Of a DNA stretch of 39,002 bases, positions 10,777-18,787 are shown one piece after another (position 1 is the first letter of the stretch; each line of letters opens with the position of its first letter). Under the pieces are notes generated by a model. That model was given only the letters and a program-made list of their open reading frames with translations, made no database searches and had not been told where the DNA came from. The DNA lies in NCBI GenBank assembly GCA_023382975.1, contig JAHDXO010000006.1, positions 1 to 39,002 of the forward strand. Direction: 5' to 3'. A program made the translations under genes and the position numbers. This stretch comes from Pirellulaceae bacterium. Its GTDB lineage: Bacteria > Planctomycetota > Planctomycetia > Pirellulales > Pirellulaceae.

Positions 10777-10840
10777 GTAGCCGAATTCGTGAGAATTCGG
10801 AGTCTCCCCGGAACGTCCGAATTCTCACGAATTCGGCTAC
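10777..10840. repeat. Perfect 24-nt inverted repeat with 16-nt loop
   Basis: The arm at 10777-10800 (begins GTAGCCGAATTCGTGAG) and the arm at 10817-10840 (ends TCACGAATTCGGCTAC) are exact reverse complements over 24 nt, separated by 16 nt. There is no T-run after it, so it looks like a dispersed REP/MITE-like element, not an intrinsic terminator. It lies upstream of the minus-strand giant gene, about 250 bp from its start. Confidence 0.85.
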
Positions 10841-11106
10841 GAAAATCCTTCACGGCGCTGCCCGAAGGGGCGGAACAATCGCCCGGCGAGCTCTGTTTCG
10901 CCCTTTCAGGGCTGGTTGGTTCCTTTTCCTGCGTACCCGGGGCGACGTTCGCGGGACCACCCGCTTCACTCTGCCCCGGGCTGGTATGTTCGGCCCCGTT
11001 GGGGCAAAGAACCGAACTCCGCGCACTCCGGATGAACATGACACTAGCGAGCGGCAGGCGATTCGGGGAGAACCGCAGAATGTCGAAGGTGGGACCGGGC
11101 CAGCGG

Positions 11107-11183
11107 ATCATCGTGGGGCTGACGCCGCCACGCTCGCCGGGAATGGAATCACCGTGGGGCTGACGCCACCACGCTCGCCGGGA
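11107..11183. repeat. Two-copy tandem repeat, 41-bp period
   Basis: Copies of about 36 nt start at 11107 and 11148. Each contains CGTGGGGCTGACGCC followed by CCACGCTCGCCGGGA and they differ at only two positions (ATCATCG/ATCACCG and GCCGCC/GCCACC). It is noncoding and of unknown role. Confidence 0.75.
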
Positions 11184-11241
11184 TCTGGCGAGCGGTGGGC
11201 GTGAGCCCATCCGGTGGAAGGTTGGGCAGTGGCGCCAGATC

Positions 11242-11260
11242 CCAGCCGCTTGGCGGCTGG
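11242..11260. repeat. Short stem-loop, CCAGCCGC-TTG-GCGGCTGG
   Basis: An 8-bp perfect stem with a 3-nt loop lies in the repeat-filled gap, about 250 bp before the DUF433 gene. It has no following T-tract and is probably a repeat element. Confidence 0.55.
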
Positions 11261-11510
11261 AGTCTCAGGCTGGTGTCCTAATCCTCTCGGCGGCGCGGGA
11301 AATGGATTCGAGGTTCCCAACCTGGAACTCTCGCCGAGGCTGTGAACGAATTGGGACGGGCACCTTCGCGACCGCTCATTTTCCAGTGTTTGAGCTGCTT
11401 CGGCTCGGAGCCAGTTCCATATTTTGACAGCCTCGCCGAGTGGGAGTAGCCGGTTGGCGTGCCCTTGGCGTACAATGCCCTGCGGGGAATGTTTCGCGAC
11501 GAGGCTTACG

Positions 11511-11864
11511 ATGACGGCTAGAATCATTGACCGGGGGCGAGGCCCAGAGATCGAAGGTACCCGGATCACCATCTACGACGTGGTGGACTACTGGCGGAAA
11601 GGCTGGCACCACGACCAGATCGCCGGACTCTTTCGCCTGCCGCCTGACGACATCCTGGAAGCCGTTCGATTCATCGAACAGCATCACGACCAAGTCATGG
11701 CCGAGTATCAACAGATTGTCGAGCGGCACCGCAACGTCCAGTATCCGCCGGAACTGAAACTCCGCCTGCTCCGAAATCGCGAGAAGTTCCAGGCTCGGCT
11801 GGCCGAACTGCGGGCCGTAAACAACACCGAGGCGCAACGTGCCGGGGATCGTCGCGGATCATAA
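11511..11864 (+). CDS. DUF433-family putative antitoxin
   Basis: This is a 117-residue protein. Residues ~10-65 match the DUF433 pattern: GPEIEGTRITIYDVVDYWRKGW, then a helix with QIAGLFRLPPDDILEAVRFIEQH. This is a small winged-helix-like domain known from VapB/antitoxin-like proteins and often encoded beside PIN-like toxins. The C-terminal half is charged and helical. I chose the ATG at 11511 because GAGG sits at 11501-11504 with 6-nt spacing and the protein matches the family from here; an in-frame extension to 11424 is unlike the family. Its last 26 bp overlap the PIN-like gene at 11839, indicating translational coupling. The expected role is binding and neutralising the downstream product and repressing the operon; this is inferred from the family and arrangement. 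Confidence 0.85.
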   Translation: MTARIIDRGRGPEIEGTRITIYDVVDYWRKGWHHDQIAGLFRLPPDDILEAVRFIEQHHDQVMAEYQQIVERHRNVQYPPELKLRLLRNREKFQARLAELRAVNNTEAQRAGDRRGS

Positions 11865-12246
11865 CATCGAAGGGCATTTCCAAGTTCTCGTGCGAATCCT
11901 TCGTACGGATCCGTGGAATGAGATCTGGCGCGAACTGGGTTTCGCGATCGTATCGTTTGCGGACCTCGGGCTCTCGACCGACGCGTCCGATTCGGAGCTT
12001 TGGCACGCGTGCCAGTCCCATGACGTCCTTCTCGTTACGGCCAACCGCAACCGGGACGGAGCGGATTCGCTGGAAGCGACAATCGCCCGCAACAATGGAC
12101 CGTCCAGTTTGCCCGTACTGACGGTGGCAGACGCCGATCAAATCCTTGTCAGCCCCGAGTATGCAACTCGCGTCGTATCCCAATTGCTCGAATTTCTGTT
12201 CGATCTGGACAATATCCGCGGCACAGGACGACTGTATTTGCCGTGA
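11839..12246 (+). CDS. PIN-like (DUF5615-type) putative toxin nuclease
   Basis: This 135-residue protein starts with GTG at 11839, supported by GAGG at 11829-11832 inside the upstream gene. It begins IVADHNIEGH and continues with STDASDSELWHACQSHDVLLVTANRN, DSLEATI, SLPVLTV and LDLDNIRGTGRLYLP. This resembles a PIN-like family seen in cyanobacteria and planctomycetes that is sometimes mislabelled as an acyltransferase. The acidic residues D7, D48 and D50, and D64 or D74, could form a metal-binding site as in PIN nucleases, but I did not align a structure. With the overlapping DUF433 gene it makes a likely type II toxin-antitoxin pair. An RNase activity is inferred, not shown. Confidence 0.8.
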   Translation: MPGIVADHNIEGHFQVLVRILRTDPWNEIWRELGFAIVSFADLGLSTDASDSELWHACQSHDVLLVTANRNRDGADSLEATIARNNGPSSLPVLTVADADQILVSPEYATRVVSQLLEFLFDLDNIRGTGRLYLP

Positions 12247-12303
12247 CCGGCCCAGGTCTGTCCGGCAGACTCGCGTTCGGCGCCCGCGAGCCACTGGGTG
12301 TCG

Positions 12304-12312
12304 AAGGGAAGG
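12304..12312 (+). promoter_or_regulatory. Ribosome binding site deciding the methyltransferase start
   Basis: AAGGGAAGG ends 9 nt before the ATG at 12322. It leaves no spacing for the ATG at 12313 and lies downstream of the GTG at 12298, so it favours 12322. Confidence 0.6.
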
Positions 12313-12321
12313 ATGGTATCC

Positions 12322-13803
12322 ATGCTCGGGTTTTCGAATCACGATCAGTTTCTTCAGGCTGGCGAGGTGTTGCGCGGGGCGGGTTTGGTTCCCGAGGTGA
12401 TCGACGATGCGCTGGGCGACGCGGCATGGATCACGCCGCGGGCGATCGCGTTGCCTCGCTACCGCTGGCGATTGCGCGAACCGAGCGAGTTGCATGCGCT
12501 GATCGGCCTGTTCGTGCTGGGCGAGGCGGTCGACTCGCGGCGAGTCGCGCGGGCGCTTGCGCCGATGACGCTGGACGCCTGGATCGACGCCGGCGTCCTG
12601 CGCGCGCCAGCGTCGGACGGCACGGTGCGCAGCGGGCTGCGGATCGTGCCGATCGGCCCGTGGCTGCTGGCCGCGGATTCGCCTGAGTTCGACGACCCGG
12701 TCGCGGCGTCCGAGTTCGTGATGTCGCCGGGCGGGACGACGTTGCAGTTGGGTTGGAGCGCGATCCGGCGGCCGGCGCGGCGGGTGCTGGATCTGGGGTC
12801 GGGTTGCGGGTATCTGGGACTGGTGGCGTCGGAGTTCAGCGAGCAGGTGGTGGCGACGGACTGCAACCCGCGCGCGGTCGAGATCAGTTGGTTCAACGCG
12901 CGGCTGAACGGCGTTGACGCGATGGAGGCCCGGGCGGGCGATCTGTGGGAACCGGTCCGCGGCGAGCGATTCGACTTGGTGCTGAGCAATCCGCCGTTTG
13001 TGATCGCGCCGACGCCGCATCTGACGTTCCGCGACAGCGGAGTGCGGGGCGACGAGTTCTGTCGCCGCATTATTCGGGAAGTGCCCGAGTTGCTGGAGGA
13101 GGGCGGGTACTGCCAGATGCTGGCCAACCTGGCTCACCGCGCCGACCGGCCGTGGCGCGAGGAACTGGCGGAGTGGTTCGCCGACACCGGTTGCGATGCG
13201 CTGGTCTTTGTGACTCGCCGCGAACCGATCGACGAGTACGCGATGAACTGGATCACGACGACCGAGTCGCAGGACGCGGCGGTGGTGCCCGGGTTGTTTG
13301 CACAGTGGATGGAGGACTACGCGAGACTGGGGATCACCGAGGTGAGTTACCTGCTGGTCAATCTGCGCCGCCGCAGTGGGCCGTCCCATTGGTTCCACGT
13401 GGACGACGAGGGGGCGAAGATCGCCGGGCCGTGCGGCGACGCGATCGCCGAACGATTCGCGCTGCTGGACGGTCTGGCCCGCTTGGATTCGGACGACGCG
13501 ATCCAGGCCCGGTGCTGGCGTCTGCATCCCGAGGCTCGTCTGGTTCAGGAACACGTGATGACGGACGACGGGCCGCGGGTGGTTCACAATCAACTGGACA
13601 TGCGCGGCACGCTGCGGCATTTCGCGGGACTGGACGTCAACGTCCTGCGCCTGCTGGTGGGCTGCGACGGCCAGCAACCGCTGCGCAGCCTGCTGGACGG
13701 CATGGCCGAGGCGCTGGGCATGGAACGGCAGCGAGTGACGCAAGTCGCGCTGCCCGTCGTCCGCCATCTGATCGAACGCGGCTTTCTGCTTCCGATGCCG
13801 TGA
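12322..13803 (+). CDS. Class I SAM-dependent methyltransferase (HemK/PrmC or RlmG-like NPPF type)
   Basis: A 493-residue protein. The N-terminal ~130 residues look like a winged-helix region (ALPRYRWRLREPSELHALIGLFVLGEAVDS). The SAM-binding motif I, VLDLGSGCGYLGL, has its Asp at residue 157. An acidic motif II (VVATDCNPRAVEIS) follows, and SNPPFVI has its catalytic-type N223-P-P-F. That NPPF motif is typical of enzymes methylating glutamine amide or exocyclic base nitrogens. The C-terminal ~150 residues form an additional, probably winged-helix, domain seen in longer actinobacterial and planctomycete relatives (inference). Possible starts are GTG 12298, ATG 12313 and ATG 12322; I prefer 12322 because AAGGGAAGG at 12304-12312 lies 9 nt before it. 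The substrate is unknown. The gene follows the toxin-antitoxin pair after 75 bp and may be independent of it. Confidence 0.87.
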   Translation: MLGFSNHDQFLQAGEVLRGAGLVPEVIDDALGDAAWITPRAIALPRYRWRLREPSELHALIGLFVLGEAVDSRRVARALAPMTLDAWIDAGVLRAPASDGTVRSGLRIVPIGPWLLAADSPEFDDPVAASEFVMSPGGTTLQLGWSAIRRPARRVLDLGSGCGYLGLVASEFSEQVVATDCNPRAVEISWFNARLNGVDAMEARAGDLWEPVRGERFDLVLSNPPFVIAPTPHLTFRDSGVRGDEFCRRIIREVPELLEEGGYCQMLANLAHRADRPWREELAEWFADTGCDALVFVTRREPIDEYAMNWITTTESQDAAVVPGLFAQWMEDYARLGITEVSYLLVNLRRRSGPSHWFHVDDEGAKIAGPCGDAIAERFALLDGLARLDSDDAIQARCWRLHPEARLVQEHVMTDDGPRVVHNQLDMRGTLRHFAGLDVNVLRLLVGCDGQQPLRSLLDGMAEALGMERQRVTQVALPVVRHLIERGFLLPMP

Positions 13804-13836
13804 ATGGCAACGGGAAACGGCAAACGAAAGCCGTAA

Positions 13837-13855
13837 CGCAGGCTGCCAGCCTGCG
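13837..13855. repeat. Dispersed hairpin CGCAGGCT-GCC-AGCCTGCG (copy 1)
   Basis: A perfect 8-bp stem with a GCC loop lies 34 bp after the methyltransferase stop. The same sequence with one change occurs at 33397-33415 after another gene. Both follow 'CCGTA(A/G)' and both are immediately 3' of plus-strand genes. There is no T-run, so the role may be transcript 3'-end protection or simply that of a repeat element. Confidence 0.7.
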
Positions 13856-13915
13856 GGCTGCCGTGAGTACCGATGGCTACAACCACAAAACGAATTCGTG
13901 CTTCGTTTCGCGGAA

Positions 13916-13988
13916 GGGGTCGGGAGTGGTTTTCGGAATTAGGGTCTTCCATATCGTTCATCGTTGCCCGAAAACGACTCCCGACCCC
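13916..13988. repeat. 21-nt inverted repeat, one mismatch, 31-nt spacer
   Basis: The arm at 13916-13936 starts GGGGTCGGGAGT and the arm at 13968-13988 ends ACTCCCGACCCC. They are complementary at 20 of 21 positions. This type of GGGGTCGGGAGT...TTTTCGG element recurs in planctomycete genomes and looks like a REP or miniature element. It lies in the gap between two convergently transcribed genes. Confidence 0.8.
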
Positions 13989-14034
13989 GTGTGTTGAAGT
14001 GTACGCTTCCACGTGCCCGTGCGCGTGATCTTGC

Positions 14035-14118
14035 CCGCGGACACGATGAATCGTGAACTCCAACGAAGACGACTTTCCGCGGACACGATGAATCGTGAAC
14101 TCCAGCGAAGAGGACTTT
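14035..14118. repeat. Two-copy tandem repeat, 42-bp period
   Basis: CCGCGGACACGATGAATCGT begins a unit at 14035 and again at 14077. The copies are near identical through GAAGA(C/G)GACTTTCCG. It lies just past the stop of the minus-strand propeller gene, so it would be transcribed as that gene's 3' tail. Each unit contains a short internal palindrome (CACGATGAATCGTG). Confidence 0.8.
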
Positions 14119-14154
14119 CCGGCGCTTAGCGTCCCGCCAAACCCAATCCGGCAC

Positions 14155-17100
14155 TCATTCTTCTTCGATGATCTCGATCCCGGACAGCACAGGGGGCAGG
14201 GCGGTGACGGGGTCCAGTGTCACGGTGACGGTGGCATCGTCAGCCGAGACGCCGTCGAAGGTCCGGACAAGCGACCTCCACGGGCCGCCTGTCGCCGAGA
14301 CGATGTCCAGGCGGGAGATCGCCGTCTGGCCTTGCAGCGCAACGTCGAAGACGCGGTCGCCGGCGCGGACCGATTCGTTCGGCTCGGTGAAGGTCAGCCG
14401 CACGCGAATGCGGCGACGGCTGCCTGATGGTTCATTCGATGTTGCAGCGGGGGCTGCAATTTCGGCTGCCGCGGCGTCGTCCAGTTCGATCAGCAAACTT
14501 GGATACCCCTTCGTTTCGTTGTCGGCGGCCGTGGCCACGCGTTTGCCCGATCCGCGGATGATCAAGGCCAACGCGTTGCCCGATTTCCAGCCGGGCCGGT
14601 CGACGATCTCCTGGATCACGCGGCTCAGGTCGGGCGTGCGATGGTCGGCTCCCGGCTTGGCATTGGCCGTCCACGCTTTGGGTTCCCACGTCGCGACCGC
14701 TTCGGTGACCGGGCGGCGACTGACGTTGTACGCCTCGGTGGTGAACGCCGGGGCGTTGTCGGTCGCATGGCCGCGGATCTCCAGCTTCGTCGGTTCGTCC
14801 GACGCCTCATCCACTTGGAACTGAACGAACGCCTGTTTGATCTTTGCTCCTGGCCGGAGCGGGATGTTGGGAAACCGCAAACCGATGGTCTGGTCCGACT
14901 TGTCCTTGGTCAGTTCCAGATCGCTGCTGGTCAGACTCACGGCGCCCGCCGCCGACTCCTCGGCGTCGTCCTGGGAAGCGGTGATCGGGATCGCGATGCC
15001 GGCATCCACGTCGCGTGACGGTGCGAGTTGCACCGTCACTTTGCGGACGTTTTCGCCGCCGGATGCGGCGACCCAGGCCAACCCGTCGCCGAAGACGCGG
15101 CTGCTGTGCAAGCGGAACCAGCGTGGCTCGCCTTCCAGTCGAAGTTTCAACTCGGGCGACATGCCTTCATCCGGCGGATGGTTCACCCACCAAGTGCCCT
15201 CGTCGCTCAACCGGTCGCCGGGTGCCCCGAAATTGATCCCGATACGACGGATCTGGGATTCGCCATCGCCGGCTCGTCCAAACAGACCGTAGGTCCAGTA
15301 TTCGTTCTCCGGCATCGGCACCAGTGCCAGGGAAGTCTGGTTCTGGTACGCGCAGGTACAGGTCCGCGTGTACTCGGGGGCGTTCAGCACGCCGTCCGCC
15401 ACGATCAGGTTGGAAGAGCAACTGGATTTGAAGCCGCCGAGGTTGCCGGTGCCGCCGTGATTGGTCAGGTCGTAGAAGCCCGCGGCGCCCGACCGGAAAG
15501 TCAGCAGGTGTTCGCTGGCCACGGCCGTGTTGCAGCCGTAGGTCCGCGTGAACCGCCAAGGCAAGTCCTGGCCGGTCACCGGGTCGGCCACGGTGATCGG
15601 CGAACCGTCCAGCAGATGAAACGCGCCTTTGCTCTCCCGGTAGCTGGTCGTGTTGGTGATCAGCGTGTCGTTGTGCAGAATGCAAGGTCCGGCGTAGGAC
15701 AGTGCCAAGTCGTTCCAGACCACGGAGCCGTCGCCGGCACGATGGACGCTCAAACCGCGGCCGACTTCGTCGGGGCTGCGGTCCGAGGCGGCCGCTCCGG
15801 CCTGCAGCAGCAGATCGTGCGATTCCGCATAGCTGAGCCAGGTTCCGAACACGTTCTCCGAAACGCTCCAGACCGGTTCGCCCGTCCGAGCCTCGACGGC
15901 CAGCAGGCGGTAGGTCGCGGGCGCGTCGATCCCGCGTTTGCGCTTGTGTTCCTCGACTCGATTGGGCAGTTTGTCCAGCAGATAGATCCGTCCGCCCCCC
16001 GCGACGATGCCGTTGTGCAAAAAGCTGTGTTGGGCGTCGATCCGCCACGCGATCTCCCCGCTCTTCCGGTCAAAGGCCAGCAGACCCAGGCTGGCCGAAC
16101 GATCGGGGCTCCAAGCCACGCCGCGTTTGGCTTCGGCGACGAACGTGTAGGTCAAGCGTCCGGTGTAGTCCGCGAAGCCGGTGCCGGCGAGCAGCAGATT
16201 GCCGTAGATGCCGATGTATCCCCAGTCCGGCGAGTTTCCGTCGGCGTTGGGCGGCAACACGAATTCCCGCAGCGTCTGGCCGGTCTCGTTGTCCAGCAGC
16301 AGACAGCGGTCCCGGATGACCAGGTAGACGCCTTCCTCGGCGGCCACGTAGTTGGTGCCCCGCAGATTGGCGCCGGGGATGTGCAACTGGTTGTACGCGG
16401 TGCTCAGCGGCGTGTCGGCGTAGGATTCGTCGTAGTACACATGGAACGTGCCCAAGTCCTCGAATTCCCGCTTCCACAGCACTCGGCCGGTGTACACGTC
16501 GCGAGCGCTCAAGCTGTTCATGCCTTGAATGAAGAGCCGTCCGTCCAGCACTTGCTGGCTGGGGCCGTGACCGTGCCGCGGCAGGACGTCCTCGTTCGAA
16601 CTGCCGCCGAACCAGAGCAGTCCCAGCGGCAACCTGACTCGCCGATCATTCGATTTGACCGTGTTTGCCACGTCGCCGTAAGCGTGAGTCCACGGTGCCG
16701 AGCCAGGCAGCGGACCGTCGCGAGAAATGACGAGACCGTCTTCGATCGTCGATACGCGGGCTTGTTCGAGGGATGCGGCCGCGACGTCGTCCGCCGTCAA
16801 GCCGTCCGGCGAATCGCCGTTTTGAATCACCAGCTTGCCGCCGTAGGGCCGCAGCGATTCGTACAGCCGAGCCAACTGCTGCGGCTTCCGCAGCGCCGAC
16901 AGGGCGGACGGTTCGACCACGATCAGTTCGGCCATGTAAGGCGGCGCCATGTACGAGTTCGGTTCGCCGGGTTGCAACGCGATGCGGCGGCCGTACCAAC
17001 CGGACTGATCCATTTGACGCCGGAGCCGGTCGATCTTCTGCGCGTCGGGGTCGATTCCGACCAGACACAGGTCCGAAGCTGCTGCGACGGCTTCCAGCAC

Positions 17101-18498
17101 TTTTCCGTCCTCGATGCCGAACCACAACGCGTAACCAGTCGGGTTGCCGGCAGCTTTCAATAACCGCTCGGCGGCTTTCGCCGCGTCCGCGTCGGGAACG
17201 GATGCCGCGGGGGGCTCGATGGCGACGGGGTCTTTTTCTTCGGCGCCGAACGCCAGGATCTGTCCATCCAAGGTCACGGCGAACAGCCGGTCCGACGCGG
17301 CCACCAGACGGCACACGTCGCCGGGGACTGGTTTTTTCCAAGCGATCCGCGCCGGGCCCTGCTCGTCCGGCAGATCGATCGCTGTGATCGCACCGCCGCC
17401 GGCCGCAACCAGTCGGCCTCCCGCCAGGATCAGGTCGCCCGTGCCGTCGGCATCGATCTCCCACAGCATCTTGTTCTTGGCGTCATAGGCTTGAACGCGG
17501 CGCGACGACGTCGTCCCCGCGTCGCCCGTGGCCGTGTAAAGCGTTTCGCCGGCGAGCACCGGTTCATTCGCCTGAAACTTGGCGTCGGTGCCCTGGGGCA
17601 AATTCAGCGACATGGTGCCACGCACCCGCGTGTGTACGTACGCGCGTTTCGCGTCGGCGGCGACGAACGAGCCGCCTTGGCCCTTGCCACCGAAATTGAA
17701 GAACCGCAACATGCCGGTCTTGCGGTCGAAGGCGGCGGGAAGCGAACGGCCGCCGGGCACCAGGACCAAGTCGCCCGATACGGCCAACTGGCCTTGCGGG
17801 GCGACGCCGCCGAACGACGGCGCGCTGTGCGGTTGCTTCTGGTACTGATCGCCCGTCGCCTCGTTCCTCCACCGCACCTGCCCGGTGTTCGCATCCAAGG
17901 CGTAGATAAATGTGCCCATGAACGGCCAGATGCTGGCCGCGAAATACACCGTATCGTCGGCCACTACAGGGCCGCCGCGCGCCGGCCACGACGAAATCAC
18001 CCGCTGGTTTCCGATCACCTTCCGCTCGTTCGGTCCGCCGAGGAACCGCCAGCGCAATTGCCCGTCCGCGGCGGCGACGGAGTACAAGAATCCGTCGTCG
18101 CTGGTGAACAGGACCGAATCGCCGTGGACCACCGGGGGAAACCGCACCGGACCATCGGCATAGAATGCCCACAGTTGGCTGCCGTCCCGCACATCGAAGG
18201 CGGCCACCTTGTCCGCATCGTTGAAACTCAACAGCAATCGTCCATCGGCCACGACCGGTTCGAAGATCCGATCGTAGGGCATCATGTCGCGGTTCAGTGC
18301 GTCGTCCCACACGGGAACCCGCGGCGAATACTGACGGCTCCACTGCAGGTGCAGTTGATCCGGCAGCCCGTGGGGCGAAGCCGCCGAATGTCCCGCATCG
18401 CAACGCCACTGAGGCCAGTCGCCCGCGGTGGCTTGGACGACGGTGCCGACTGCAAACGCAAACCACAGAGCCAAAGAAATCGTCGATCGTTGTCTCAT
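14155..18498 (-). CDS. Exported PQQ-type beta-propeller protein with methyltransferase-like insert and malectin-like C-terminus
   Basis: A 1447-residue protein. The ATG at 18498 follows GAGGAG and GAGG on the minus strand and opens a clear signal peptide (residues ~1-25, ending ATAG). Residues ~26-430 and ~600-1080 contain PQQ/BamB-like propeller blades (LWAFYADGPVRFPPVVHGD, ALDANTGQVRW, AFDRKSGEIAW, AVEARTGEPVW). Residues ~436-586 resemble a degenerate SAM methyltransferase fold (ALWFGIEDGKVLEAVA, LVGIDPDAQKIDRLRR, ELIVVEPSALSALRKP). A cysteine-bearing section follows (YGCN, SSCSSN, CTCAYQNQTSLALVP) that is characteristic of planctomycete proteins of this kind. Residues ~1160-1315 resemble a DNRLRE-like module, and ~1359-1446 are malectin-like (VRLTFTEP, RVFDVALQG, LSGIEI). 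Location is periplasmic or exported. The function is not established; polysaccharide binding or surface redox roles are possible. Longer in-frame starts up to 18717 would place the signal peptide internally. Confidence 0.9.
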   Translation of the reverse strand: MRQRSTISLALWFAFAVGTVVQATAGDWPQWRCDAGHSAASPHGLPDQLHLQWSRQYSPRVPVWDDALNRDMMPYDRIFEPVVADGRLLLSFNDADKVAAFDVRDGSQLWAFYADGPVRFPPVVHGDSVLFTSDDGFLYSVAAADGQLRWRFLGGPNERKVIGNQRVISSWPARGGPVVADDTVYFAASIWPFMGTFIYALDANTGQVRWRNEATGDQYQKQPHSAPSFGGVAPQGQLAVSGDLVLVPGGRSLPAAFDRKTGMLRFFNFGGKGQGGSFVAADAKRAYVHTRVRGTMSLNLPQGTDAKFQANEPVLAGETLYTATGDAGTTSSRRVQAYDAKNKMLWEIDADGTGDLILAGGRLVAAGGGAITAIDLPDEQGPARIAWKKPVPGDVCRLVAASDRLFAVTLDGQILAFGAEEKDPVAIEPPAASVPDADAAKAAERLLKAAGNPTGYALWFGIEDGKVLEAVAAASDLCLVGIDPDAQKIDRLRRQMDQSGWYGRRIALQPGEPNSYMAPPYMAELIVVEPSALSALRKPQQLARLYESLRPYGGKLVIQNGDSPDGLTADDVAAASLEQARVSTIEDGLVISRDGPLPGSAPWTHAYGDVANTVKSNDRRVRLPLGLLWFGGSSNEDVLPRHGHGPSQQVLDGRLFIQGMNSLSARDVYTGRVLWKREFEDLGTFHVYYDESYADTPLSTAYNQLHIPGANLRGTNYVAAEEGVYLVIRDRCLLLDNETGQTLREFVLPPNADGNSPDWGYIGIYGNLLLAGTGFADYTGRLTYTFVAEAKRGVAWSPDRSASLGLLAFDRKSGEIAWRIDAQHSFLHNGIVAGGGRIYLLDKLPNRVEEHKRKRGIDAPATYRLLAVEARTGEPVWSVSENVFGTWLSYAESHDLLLQAGAAASDRSPDEVGRGLSVHRAGDGSVVWNDLALSYAGPCILHNDTLITNTTSYRESKGAFHLLDGSPITVADPVTGQDLPWRFTRTYGCNTAVASEHLLTFRSGAAGFYDLTNHGGTGNLGGFKSSCSSNLIVADGVLNAPEYTRTCTCAYQNQTSLALVPMPENEYWTYGLFGRAGDGESQIRRIGINFGAPGDRLSDEGTWWVNHPPDEGMSPELKLRLEGEPRWFRLHSSRVFGDGLAWVAASGGENVRKVTVQLAPSRDVDAGIAIPITASQDDAEESAAGAVSLTSSDLELTKDKSDQTIGLRFPNIPLRPGAKIKQAFVQFQVDEASDEPTKLEIRGHATDNAPAFTTEAYNVSRRPVTEAVATWEPKAWTANAKPGADHRTPDLSRVIQEIVDRPGWKSGNALALIIRGSGKRVATAADNETKGYPSLLIELDDAAAAEIAAPAATSNEPSGSRRRIRVRLTFTEPNESVRAGDRVFDVALQGQTAISRLDIVSATGGPWRSLVRTFDGVSADDATVTVTLDPVTALPPVLSGIEIIEEE

Positions 18499-18787
18499 CA
18501 CCTCGTACTCCTCGCCGGCCCGAACCCGCTTCGAGTTGGGCCGATTCCGAATCTCTCTCGAAAGGCTGTTTCGGCAGCGCACCAATGGATCTCGAACTAC
18601 CCGTTCTGTCCGCCCTGCGATGCTCGGCGTTCGATCGCTCGCGACGGGCATCAACATCGTAACTGCTTTACGGATCACCGAAACACCCCCCTGACGAGAG
18701 CATCGTGAAACGAGCACTCAGTACTCTCGCACGAAAGGCAGAATGTCCCAAGACTGTTCGGCACAACGGGTGCTGCGTGCAGACATC

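Larger units (their letters stand above)
10527..11510. other. Gene-free gap of about 1 kb packed with short repeats
   Basis: This gap separates the giant surface gene from the DUF433/PIN-like pair, which is transcribed away from it. It contains a perfect long hairpin (10777-10840), a 41-bp-period tandem repeat (11107-11183), a stem-loop (11242-11260) and, at ~10860-11010, several CCCCGGGG-like and GGGGC/GCCCC complementary blocks. Open frames here are low in hydrophobic pattern and overlap the repeats on both strands, so I do not call genes. A TTGACA hexamer at 11424-11429 lacks a good -10 at normal spacing. Confidence 0.6.

Noticed and set aside
10707..11204. 165-codon plus-strand open frame in the repeat-filled gap
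   Set aside because: It is built entirely from the inverted and tandem repeats, with comparable open frames on the other strand and no family resemblance.
11424..11476. TTGACA at 11424 and TACAAT at 11471 as a promoter for the DUF433 gene
   Set aside because: The spacing between them is about 41 bp, far from the usual 16-18, and no alternative partner for either is convincing.
11695..13767. 690-codon minus-strand open frame
   Set aside because: It is antisense to the DUF433, PIN-like and methyltransferase genes, crosses all three, and shows no fold or motif.
15028..17163. 711-codon plus-strand open frame
   Set aside because: It lies fully antisense to the well-supported propeller gene and its translation is Arg/Gln/His-rich without domains: a typical GC-rich shadow frame.
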